Source of the DNA: Pseudo-nitzschia pungens
Taxonomy: Eukaryota > Bacillariophyta > Bacillariophyceae > Bacillariales > Bacillariaceae
Direction: 5' to 3'
Assembly (NCBI GenBank): GCA_037355855.1
Contig: CM074758.1
Span: 6,607,001 to 6,671,000 of the forward strand
Length of the DNA stretch: 64,000 bases
The translations under genes and the position numbers were made by a program. The notes under the pieces were generated by a model, which saw only the letters and a list, made by a program, of their open reading frames with translations, made no database searches and had not been told where the DNA came from. Shown here in pieces: positions 49,993-58,983 of this stretch. How positions within the stretch are numbered: position 1 is the first letter of the stretch; the number at the start of each line of letters is the position of its first letter.

Positions 49993-52900
49993 TTATTCTG
50001 TGCCGCAAGGAGATGCAACCCCATTGACTTCTGTGACTGCAACAGATTGAAACGGACCCGGATAATAACTATCAACGTTGACAGGCACGCTGTTTTCGGA
50101 TGAATCATCCAGGACCATCAATCTCACAGTCGGAAAGTGATCGAGTATCCCGGGAACGATTGGGATGCCGACGCATGATACTTCCTTAGAATCGGAACTT
50201 TCAACAATTCCGTTCACTTTCCCCCCAACGAGCCAGTTGCTGTGTCCGCATTCTATTGAATACAAAAACCGACCACTCTTGACATCGCAGGACTTTTCGT
50301 AACTGGCCGAGTCAATGGCAAAGGTCATTTCCACTGGTTCACCAACCTGTCCATGGTCTTTTTCTAGTTTCAGCGAGACCAGAACGTCCTTTGTTTTGGG
50401 GGCATCCAATGGCGGTAGGCTGAGATAAAACCCACCCAGATCAAGTGGAAGATCAAGGGAGAACGCTTTTCCGGTGTCCGTGCACAACTTCAAATGCAGT
50501 TTTGATTTTCGTGAATCACCCAACTCTTCCTGAGTGCATCTTTCGATGTTGCACTCAAATGCAAACGACAGTTGATCGCCAAACGAAATTTCTCGTTTCA
50601 AAAGGTCTTCATTGAGATCACTGCCAGTCTCGACAGCGATGGGAGAAGCAAGGTTAATGTCCCACTCTTCTACCGAAAAATGGTATGGCGTGTTGGAAGA
50701 GAGCGTAATGCTCAACAAAAATCTTTTGTCCGCATCAAGCCAATATGTCTCGATATCTTCAATAGAAAGGGCTGTTTTCTCGAGGACTGGTGTAAATGAT
50801 CTCAGAGTCGTTTTCATGCTTGATGGGTTGGATTCATCGTTACATTCTATCTTGGAACGCAAGTATGTAGTTTGTACTTTGGCGACTAGACCGTGGTCAG
50901 AATCTCCCAAATTGGCCGATGAATTCGATTCATCTTCAGACACACCGCATCTCACGTGTGCAGTCATTACGACCTTTTCCCCTGCTTTGCACGGGGTGAG
51001 ATTGGTTTCCCACTCCGGTATCCATTCGCTGTTACAAGGATCTTCTCCCGGCGGAACCAGCAGGATGCCGTCGGTGCCCGAGAGAATCAAATTTCCAGCA
51101 ATTACATTGTCCGACCCAGCCTCAAAAATAATCTGCACCTCTTGATCTTGTCCTGGTATCAAGGAAGTAGGTTCCACTGAAATTGAATGAGTTGGTCTGC
51201 TCGGTAAAACATCAATGCTTAGCATCGGTTCTTGCAAGTCCATGCTATCGTAGTAAAAATACCCTTGTTTCCACAAAATTTCTACCGTGGATAAGATGTA
51301 CTGACCGGCACTGGAAGGCGACCATTCAAATGTGTACTTGTTTTCTCCAGGGTTGAGTTTTACCGGTGCCTCTATCGACAGAACCTTGGCGGCGTCCTCT
51401 TCCTGCACGGTATCGGCACTAGCAAGAATACGAGTAAATTCATTGACAGTGACAGCAAATAGTTTCAACGAGCTCAGTTCAATGGATCCGGGAAGATGAC
51501 TCTTGACGGAAATGGGAATTTGTAAACTTTCTCCGACCGAGCAGAATCTCTTTTCTACTTGCTTTTGGTGCAACAATTTCCCCACTTTGGAATTCTTTGA
51601 AGGTGTCGAGATCGATAGAGATGTTTCAATGAACGATAGTCTGCTGTATCTTGCGTTTCCGATACTGGGATGCTCGATGACCCGTTGAAGATCGTCAAAG
51701 AGAGCCATGAGAGCTTTCTTTGGAGCAGCAACTGCACTGCGAGGACTAAAGCACGAGCACAGAGTCTTCAGGTACGCAGTTGGCTCCACGGTGGTCCGTT
51801 GGCAATAGGCAAGGCGGAATATCCGCCAGAAGAAAGCTCGATCCCATTGGTCTATTCTGTACACTTTCACAATCTTCTGAAAACTCGCAGCGGCCGACCG
51901 GAAATCGCCTTTTCGCACGTGATATTCGCCGACTTCGGCTTGGATCCTTGCCGCATGCCTGTAATGCTTCGCGACGTGACACGTGTCAATAAGCGCACCG
52001 CACAGTTTCAGATACGTTTCCCCAAGGTTTTCCACAGAATGCAGCGTTTCTATCGATGGCATTATGAATTGCCGTTCCATCGCCACGCCATTTCGATACG
52101 AAACATGTCCAAGATCCAATGACATTCCTTTTCCACCCCCTTCGGTTGCAGCCTCGGGCGGTACCCACGGTGGCCAGGGTTTTCCCAAATCGGTTGGTAA
52201 ATTCTTCTCACGAATGCAAGGCAACTCCGAATCGTTTTCGACGTGTTCCTCCGCCAGCTGGATGAGAAACAACCTAGAAACTTCGAGTATTTCGATCATT
52301 TTGGCCGCAACCACCTCATCCAACTCCGTCTTCTCACCCCTCGAAGACTTTTCGGGTTTGGGGGTTGCATTGCTCAAAAATTGACTGCTTGCACAGTAAA
52401 TATCCCACGAGAATTGCACCACCCAAGATGCGGCTTTCGACTTTCGCCCCTTTCGCTCTCGATCGTTCAGCTCGGAAATCCCTCGCATCAATATCGAGTA
52501 CATCACCTTGACAAAGGCTTGGCACCGCATCAAGAGCTCCACCGGATCCCTCATCCGAAAGAGCAGCGATAATTCGCGGGCAAACAAATATCGTCGCATG
52601 ATATCCAGAATGGCGGTCAGATCGTATTCGGAACGGATCTTTTTTCGGAATCCCACAAAGTCTCCGGCATCAGCAAGCTCCGTAAGACTCTGCGATGCCT
52701 CGTCTTCCAGTTGCAGAGCCTTGGATTTCCTGCGGGCGAGCCGAACCTTGTTCTCCTCCTTGTCGGTCAGATCCGGCATGTACAAACGGAATTCGTCGTA
52801 CTGCAGGAGGGCCTCGGCCGGCAGCTGCATTTGTTCGTACGACGAGGCCAGCGATTCCTTGACCAAAAAGAAATGGCTCAGATTAAAGGCGTATGGATTT

Positions 52901-54717
52901 GGTTTCTGGGATTTGTTGTTGTTGTTGCTGCTGCTGCTATTGTTCATGGCACCCCCGCTCTCGTAGTTCCGTGCCGCCGTGGCAGCAGTAGCACGCTGGT
53001 TGTCCAGTCGCTTCAGTTCGTTCTTGTACCTCCGGATGCGGTCCTGGAAGCCATTCACAATGACTGTGCCCAGCATGAATTTGAAGATGTGCCACTCCTT
53101 AACCCGGATTGCCAGCAGTCCTTCTTCCGAACAGGGCGATCGATCCAACGACACGGGAGAAATCACGGCCACATTGCCATTTGGAAAGTCCGTGGTGATT
53201 TTCTTGTAGAGCGACCGCTCGGCTTTCGAAAGGTGCTGGAGTTGCGTGAGCACATTGACCGGAACAGACTCGTCCTCGTCTCCATGCGGGTGGTCGGGGC
53301 CGACGCCGCCGGCGCCACCAGTCATCAAAAAGACGTCGTCCCCGCTGTCTGCCGAATCCTTGCTGACTGCATCTTCGTTGTCTGCCTGGTCGACCGCCCC
53401 CATGCCCCCACCGAATCTCTGCCGGGCCTTTCCAAAAAAGCCGACCTGTTTGATGCTGTTCTTGCTGGAGGTGCTCGAGGGTTGTTGTTGCTGCTGCTGT
53501 TGCTCCTTCTTGGTCGAACCATTGTTGTCACCGCAGGGAATGTACACAATCAGGTAATCGGCGGAATGCCCGCCCTGTTGGTTGCCGGCCGTGTTGGACG
53601 GCGCCGATTCCAGTTGGCTGACAAAGGCCCGGAGCGCCGGCCGTATCTTTGTTCGGTAGTGGTCGGTGGTTTCGCACGCGGCAATGTAAACGTGACAAAA
53701 GGGCCCCGTGTGCCACTCGGACGGGTCGCTGACGGGAACAATGGCCGTCGAAGCTGTCCCGCCCCAGGGGGTGTGGTCGGCGGACTTCGCCGCGTCGCTG
53801 ACCGCCGTGACGCGGCTGCCGTTGCGGGTAATGACGGGACGCACGGGCAGGCTGCCTATGAAATTGGTTTCGCCCGTTCGAATATTTTTGTACTGAACCG
53901 ATCGGAGTGTCGATCCGTAGTCCCGCTCGAAAATAAAGGTGAGGTTTTCATATACGTTTTCGATAGAGGGAGGAGCCAAAGAGGATCCCGAAGTGTTCGA
54001 TGATTTGGTGACATCACCGCCACCGTCTTTTCGCTGGAGCATGCTTTGTTGCAGCAGAATGTTGGTTGGCTTGACCGTGGGCTGTTCGGGAGGTGAGTTT
54101 CCTTGCGAGACAGCCGGAACTTCCAGTTTGGTGGTCGGATCGATAAAATTCACCGTGGCAAAGTATTGGTTGCTCGTGCTCTTGTTTTTGGTCTTCTTGT
54201 TGTTAACGTTGTCGTTGTCGTTGTCATTGTCTGCTCCGGCTGCAGCAACGGGCGACGATACCGATGCAATGTCGGTGCGGCTCTGTCTCAGGCTTCGGAA
54301 CCCCTCTGCGAGATTTTTGTAGAGCACGTTGTCGGTTTCGTTCACTTGGTTGGAAATGAGCAGGTGATCGAATTCACACAATGACGACGACGTCGTCGTT
54401 GTTATGGTTTCGGACGATCCGGCCTTTTGGTCATCTCCATCCGCATCGGTTCCATTCCCACCGGTTCCGTTGCTGTTGTTGGTTCCACCACCGCTCTTGT
54501 CCGCCGCTGCTTTTTGCTTGTTCTGCATGCTGAGGGTTCGTTCGATTTTCAGCTGCTTCGCTCGCTCAGCAATGTTGCTTTCCCCCAGCGAAAAAAATCC
54601 TGCGCCGCCGGTAGAGGATCCGAACGAGAAGGGTGTTGTTGTTGTGTATTTCTTGAACTTGGATGCGGTTACTTCTTCCCTTGGCTTATGATTGTCGGGG
54701 GGCTCGTTTGCCGTCAT
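49993..54717 (-). CDS. TRAPPC10: TRAPP II complex subunit TRAPPC10/Trs130-like
   Basis: 1574 residues, no intron. The ATG at 54717 (MTANEPPDNHKPREE) is chosen because the frame upstream has only a TTG. The N-terminal 200 residues are low-complexity. The conserved TRAPPC10 core shows WHTGPFCHVYIAACETTDHY, FVSQLES, YLIVYIPCG, YKKITTDFPNG, EEGLLAIRVKEWHIFKFML, IVNGFQDRIRRYKNELKRL, FNLSHFFLVKESLASSYEQM and LPAEALLQYDEFRLYMPDL. A helical middle (DVVAKMIEILEVSRLFLIQLA, AAASFQKIVKVYRIDQWDRA) and beta-rich C-terminal domains (PISVKSHLPGSIELSSLKLF, SIDVLPSRPTHSISVEPTSL) follow. The family is part of TRAPP II, the Rab exchange factor and tether at the trans-Golgi. Gln and Asn/Ser runs interrupt the core without breaking it. 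Length is near the upper end for the family. Confidence 0.87.
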   Translation of the reverse strand: MTANEPPDNHKPREEVTASKFKKYTTTTPFSFGSSTGGAGFFSLGESNIAERAKQLKIERTLSMQNKQKAAADKSGGGTNNSNGTGGNGTDADGDDQKAGSSETITTTTSSSLCEFDHLLISNQVNETDNVLYKNLAEGFRSLRQSRTDIASVSSPVAAAGADNDNDNDNVNNKKTKNKSTSNQYFATVNFIDPTTKLEVPAVSQGNSPPEQPTVKPTNILLQQSMLQRKDGGGDVTKSSNTSGSSLAPPSIENVYENLTFIFERDYGSTLRSVQYKNIRTGETNFIGSLPVRPVITRNGSRVTAVSDAAKSADHTPWGGTASTAIVPVSDPSEWHTGPFCHVYIAACETTDHYRTKIRPALRAFVSQLESAPSNTAGNQQGGHSADYLIVYIPCGDNNGSTKKEQQQQQQQPSSTSSKNSIKQVGFFGKARQRFGGGMGAVDQADNEDAVSKDSADSGDDVFLMTGGAGGVGPDHPHGDEDESVPVNVLTQLQHLSKAERSLYKKITTDFPNGNVAVISPVSLDRSPCSEEGLLAIRVKEWHIFKFMLGTVIVNGFQDRIRRYKNELKRLDNQRATAATAARNYESGGAMNNSSSSNNNNKSQKPNPYAFNLSHFFLVKESLASSYEQMQLPAEALLQYDEFRLYMPDLTDKEENKVRLARRKSKALQLEDEASQSLTELADAGDFVGFRKKIRSEYDLTAILDIMRRYLFARELSLLFRMRDPVELLMRCQAFVKVMYSILMRGISELNDRERKGRKSKAASWVVQFSWDIYCASSQFLSNATPKPEKSSRGEKTELDEVVAAKMIEILEVSRLFLIQLAEEHVENDSELPCIREKNLPTDLGKPWPPWVPPEAATEGGGKGMSLDLGHVSYRNGVAMERQFIMPSIETLHSVENLGETYLKLCGALIDTCHVAKHYRHAARIQAEVGEYHVRKGDFRSAAASFQKIVKVYRIDQWDRAFFWRIFRLAYCQRTTVEPTAYLKTLCSCFSPRSAVAAPKKALMALFDDLQRVIEHPSIGNARYSRLSFIETSLSISTPSKNSKVGKLLHQKQVEKRFCSVGESLQIPISVKSHLPGSIELSSLKLFAVTVNEFTRILASADTVQEEDAAKVLSIEAPVKLNPGENKYTFEWSPSSAGQYILSTVEILWKQGYFYYDSMDLQEPMLSIDVLPSRPTHSISVEPTSLIPGQDQEVQIIFEAGSDNVIAGNLILSGTDGILLVPPGEDPCNSEWIPEWETNLTPCKAGEKVVMTAHVRCGVSEDESNSSANLGDSDHGLVAKVQTTYLRSKIECNDESNPSSMKTTLRSFTPVLEKTALSIEDIETYWLDADKRFLLSITLSSNTPYHFSVEEWDINLASPIAVETGSDLNEDLLKREISFGDQLSFAFECNIERCTQEELGDSRKSKLHLKLCTDTGKAFSLDLPLDLGGFYLSLPPLDAPKTKDVLVSLKLEKDHGQVGEPVEMTFAIDSASYEKSCDVKSGRFLYSIECGHSNWLVGGKVNGIVESSDSKEVSCVGIPIVPGILDHFPTVRLMVLDDSSENSVPVNVDSYYPGPFQSVAVTEVNGVASPCGTE

Positions 54718-56901
54718 GTCGGTTATTGTTCGGTGGTACGTCTTGTTTTGTGGAATTGCAAATTCCGCCAACGCCTTTTATTATTTGCTACGGTGTTTTG
54801 TTTAGTACGGTATGACTCTGATATGAGGGATGATATCGAGATCTATTTTATTACTGTACCGGTACCGTTACAGTTTAAAGCATTTCAAAATTCGTGCTTT
54901 GTCTCACAAACTAAGAGCATTTATTTTTTTCGATTGTTCTCGTTCGTTGAGCCCTTCCGGCACCTGTACGTGTACGGGCAGTATGTAATTTGTAGTACAG
55001 ATTGGTGTCGTGTCGACCGTTAGAGGTTTCAGTAATCACTTACTGCAAGATACCTTACTCGTAACCTTACTTTTACAAGAAAAATGTTTTTTACATGGTG
55101 GCGGGCGACAGGCTACAAGAGTGACAGATGGTGAGAGGTGTTAGTAGGTACGTTGGGTACGTACGCGTACTTTACGTCTTTTCATGTTGTAAAAGAATGG
55201 AAGGGAACTTCAAAATCGTTATCGGAAGTCGTACCGGTACATCAGGTTTACGGTAAGTTTAGCTCGACATGCCGGTACTGTACGGTATTTCGGTCGTATT
55301 TCGTGGTGGCATCAGTGTTGATGAGAAAAAGTAATGCTGTGTTCTGCAAAAAGCTGAACTATCCTCAACTGCCCGTCACAGCGGACTTATCACATACGGT
55401 ACGTAATCATATTAAAATAATAATAATAGTAATTACCATATTCATCAATCTCTTGGTTGATTGTTGTGTACGTTGGACAAAGAGACCATTCTTTGGCTTG
55501 CGCCTCGTTAGGTTAGCGCTGCAGTCATTTTCGAGGTTTCGCGTGGAACTCTGCCGACCTTCCCACTCTGCCGACACGCAAAATAATTGACAGATCTGAT
55601 ACAGATCCCTCCTCTAGTTCCGCGTCAAAAAGGTATGATTGCTGCAGATAATCTCCTCCCGAAATCAAATTATGATGTTGTTCGATCACACGCTTCCGGT
55701 TGGGTAGGGCTTGGTAGTTTTGGCAGAAGATTCAAGAAGACCGTGCAGAGGGTTTATTTGTCTTCCTTGCACTAACTCAAACTGATACAATTTCTTAGAA
55801 GGTAGGGCAAAGATTCCTCGGCTCATGGTGCCAATGTAAACACATTCCTAATCTCGTAGAGAAAGACACTCTCTCACGGCATGGTCGTTAGCTGAACAGC
55901 TAGTCGCCTTTGATTGTGAACAACGATGTGAAAGTAGCTCTGTTCTGTGTTTCGTTGTCAATACAACCGCAATTTACAGGTTCAATTCCATTCTGCATTT
56001 CAATCGTCTGCGAAAACGGATCAAATGGCACAACGTACGGTAAAATGAGATGAGAGAAGAAAGGAACATCGAAGCTTCGGGAAACGGGAGCTCTTATCTT
56101 CAAAGATGCCCAGACAATGTTTTGCCTTGCGTAATGTGTTTCAGACAAATGCCTCGTTCTTATAATCGACATTGAACATTCCATTACAAAACGTACTGGA
56201 ATTCGGCCTCCGACTCGTCATCTAATAAACGTAATCCTCATCAACGCAGAACAACAGGACAAAACTGGGACGCGATTTCCACCGATAAACTGTTGATGAC
56301 AACCAGTTTGTTGCTACGTACATTCGAGTTGAGGTATAACAGTCCCATCTCAGGAACAATCTCGTACTTGGTGACTTTTCATCTTCAGCATTTCCGGTTG
56401 AATACAGCCAATATTGTGATGACGAGTGGTGGAAAGGTGATTTTTGATTCCGATACGGTAATTACGAACGAATGGCTTTCACCATTGCGGGTAGTAAGCT
56501 TACCGGTGGTTCTCTACTACTGTACTACTAATACACCGTACGTTTTGTAGTGGTTACTCCAAAACCGCACATTCCAATGATTCATTCACGCGCTCGTACG
56601 ATCTGCACAGGTAGGGACCAGAGTAAAAAAATCAATGGCCATCGCATTACGGTATTCTACAGCTATTTTGAATAAAAAATATTCATTGAGATACATTCCA
56701 GATTCCAGATTCTATCTTGTAGGGTCTGATTCGAAGAAAGAACGAGGTTACAATTGTTCCGCGTGGAGTCTGGAATGCAATCCTCGAAGGATCATACGAG
56801 TAACCTTAGTCTTACGAATAAGGTTTACGGTACATTCCGAAATACTTCGTACGAAGTAGTGGTAAACCTTAGTAACAAGGCTAAACCTTAATTACCATAT
56901 T
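54718..56901. other. Intergenic region, no gene seen
   Basis: Rich in GTACCGGTACCGTTAC and GTAACCTTAC words (54850-55080, 56500-56900). Frames up to 150 codons have no domains and no coding-like bias. The region should hold the TRAPPC10-like promoter at its left end. Confidence 0.5.
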
Positions 56902-57917
56902 GAGCCATTCCCGGAATTACATTTTACGTTTTTAGGCGTCCATATACATTTTACGTTTTTAGGCGTCCATATAATATGTAAATTACAATCCCGGAATAAC
57001 CAGACTTGTATATCTGATTCAAACGGACATATAACCTTGTAGTGCCGTCTGTCCGACTACAAAGGTGCATAAAAATAAATGGAATTTAAAAATCGAAAAT
57101 TTCAATCACTCAACGCATGCCTACACGTGTAATCAAACATGTGCTATTTTTGGCGATCTTTTTTGTCGATCAAGTTTTCACTTGTACCAGTTACTACTTT
57201 GATCCAGTACAAACTGTCCCCTGTTGTTGCTGCTGTTGGTGTTTTAACAGGATTTTTTAATTTTACAACCACACGTACTAACAAACTCCTCTCACGACCA
57301 TGACAGGACAAGGACAAGCGTCATCCAACAAGCCAATGTTCACTGCTAGCCACACGTTTACTCGACAAATAAGGCTACCACTATCGATTCGAAGCGGCAC
57401 TCTGACTCAGCAGATTTTGCGGAGAGAGAGAATGGAGGAAATATATCTTCTAATTGCGATTCGAGGGGTTCTTCGATCCCTGTTTCTTTTATCTTCATCC
57501 GACAGCCTTGGTCGATTGTAATCCACAGCTATATGCTTGTTGTAGTAGTAGTAGTACAGCACTTCAAGGGACATGTTGTTGTTGTTGTTGTTGTTGTTTT
57601 CGATCGAAAAAAGAAAATAAAAAATTTCTATTGGAGAGCAAACTCCCCCCTGTTGTTGAGGATAGCAAATTTGCAAACACTGACAAAATTTCAAAGAACA
57701 CAAGATTGCTGGCGCGCAAAAATGAGACCCGTAGAGGTTCGGGTTGGCGGTTAATAGACAATTTTGGTTTCTTTGGACAAGATTCCAAATTCCAAAATAG
57801 GCCTCGTGCGTTAAGACATATGTAGTTCTTCCGTTGGGTGCGCAATTTTTATATGTGTTCTATTATTCCGGGAATGCTAATATGTAATACTCCGATATGT
57901 AATTCCGGGAATGGCTC
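56902..57917 (-). mobile_element. Harbinger A: PIF/Harbinger-like DNA transposon, internally deleted
   Basis: Terminal inverted repeats of at least 21 bp (GAGCCATTCCCGGAATTA plus CAT at 56902-56922, exact complement at 57897-57917) with a 3-bp ATT duplication (56899-56901 and 57918-57920). About 1 kb. It contains the transposase start on the minus strand and, near its far end, two copies of a 25-bp block with TTTTACGTTTTTAGGCGTCC (from 56923 and 56951). Confidence 0.72.
57407..57574 (-). pseudogene. Harbinger A transposase N-terminus (truncated)
   Basis: 55 codons, MSLEVLYYYYYNKHIAVDY to a stop. The first 44 or so residues are nearly the same as the transposase at 58260 (NRDRRTPRIAIR block). 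Similarity then ends because the rest of the gene is deleted. No catalytic residues remain, so any mobility would need transposase from elsewhere. A preceding (AAC)n run encodes Asn if the frame is extended 5'. Confidence 0.75.
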
Positions 57918-58259
57918 ATTAATGGGATATTGAGTGATTCCCGAAATGTCTTCAACTACAAGTATGTCGACATATAACCATTCCCGAAAACACTTATTTT
58001 TTAGAAAAATTGCGCGCCCAACGGACTTACTTAAATCTGTCTCAACCGACAAGGCCTATTTTGGAATTTGGAATCTTTGTCGAAAACATAAAATCTCTCT
58101 CTCTAGCCCCAACCTGCGCCACCAAAGATACCTTTTCGACACGCCGGCATTCCTCCCCTTCTTGACAAAAATCCAAAATTTGACAGCTCTCTATCCTCAA
58201 CAAAACAGGGGGGTTTGCTCTCCAATAGAACACTTTCGAAAGAAACCGGCATTACCACC
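57575..58259. repeat. Large imperfect inverted repeat between two transposase genes
   Basis: 57630-57860 reads on the opposite strand like 58000-58235: both have TCTATTGGAGAGCAAAC, CCCCCTGTT then GTTGAGGATAG, and ATTCCAAATTCCAAAATAGGCC followed by CGTTGGGYGCGCAATTTTT. These are the 5' regions of Harbinger A (minus) and B (plus) facing each other. Confidence 0.85.
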
Positions 58260-58748
58260 ATGTCTCTGGAGTTACTCTACTTCTACTACTATGACAAGCA
58301 CATAGCTGTCGATTACAATAATTCAAGACTAGATGAGGAGGATCAAAGGAACAGGGACCGTCGAACGCCTCGAATTGCGATCAGGAAATACTCTATTTCT
58401 CCTTTCATGTACATATTCAGATCCGGAAATGACCAAGCTCTTCTAAATTGCTGTGGCGTCAACCACTCAGTGTTCAGAGAGTTACTCGCCATGTTTGTGC
58501 CCTTCTATGATCAGCATACCTATGACAAACACAACAGATGTGTTAGGAAGATCAGAATGACAAAGTATGAGAGACACAGAGAGTTGGACGCAACCAGAGC
58601 CCTTGGACTCGTCTTGTTCTGGTACCGGACTCGCGGATCTGTTGCAAGGGGATTAAGTATGGCGTTTGGATTAACTTCCACTCCCATGTATCAATGGCTC
58701 AAGTTCTCTCAGAGGATGCTGCTTTGTGCGTTGCAAACTGATCCTGTT
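57932..58748 (+). mobile_element. Harbinger B: PIF/Harbinger-like transposon, interrupted by Gypsy B-2
   Basis: Left end GAGTGATTCCCGAAATG (57932-57948), a degenerate version of the Harbinger A end, again preceded by ATT. It runs through the transposase gene until Gypsy B-2 inserts at 58749. The remainder should lie beyond the right edge of the window. The left end is 14 bp from the end of Harbinger A. Confidence 0.68.
58260..58748 (+). pseudogene. Harbinger B transposase (DDE type), N-terminal 163 codons, cut by Gypsy B-2
   Basis: The ATG in ACCACCATGTCT is preferred over the earlier frame opening at 58215. The product has MSLELLYFYYYDKHIAVDYN, RNRDRRTPRIAIRKY, then VNHSVFRELLAMFVPFYDQH and ATRALGLVLFWYRTRGSVARG with SMAFGLTSTPMYQWLKFSQR, a helix-turn-helix arrangement of PIF/Harbinger transposases ahead of the DDE domain. 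The frame is open to the LTR at 58749 and continues 11 codons into it before stopping. The DDE domain is expected past the insert, outside the window. The nuclease would act on the terminal repeats. Confidence 0.78.
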
Positions 58749-58941
58749 TGCCATACCCCGGGTCTACTAGTGATTAGTTGAAGTAGTAGTGATATGCAAA
58801 TTGTGAGCTCTATTGATTAGTCTATTTGCTACAGCTCCAAGAGCTCTCTGGATCGGCGATTTCGTCGGCTCGCCGATTGTTTTTATCCTTATCCTTAATC
58901 CAGTCCCGCGTGTACTCGTGACTGTATTCTGGCGCACGGCA
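58749..58941 (-). repeat. Gypsy B-2 3' LTR
   Basis: 193 bp from TGCCATACCCCGGGTCT to GCGCACGGCA. The ends match the B-1 LTR but the middle is diverged and longer (GCTCCAAGAGCTCTC for the B-1 GCTTTCCGGC part). Confidence 0.88.
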
Positions 58942-58983
58942 TGCTCCTCCATGGTACTGTTACATTTGGTTACTTTTCCGTTT

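Noticed and set aside
55138..55590. 150-codon plus-strand frame
   Set aside because: Composition is not protein-like, and it overlaps regions rich in GTAC and ATAATA words.
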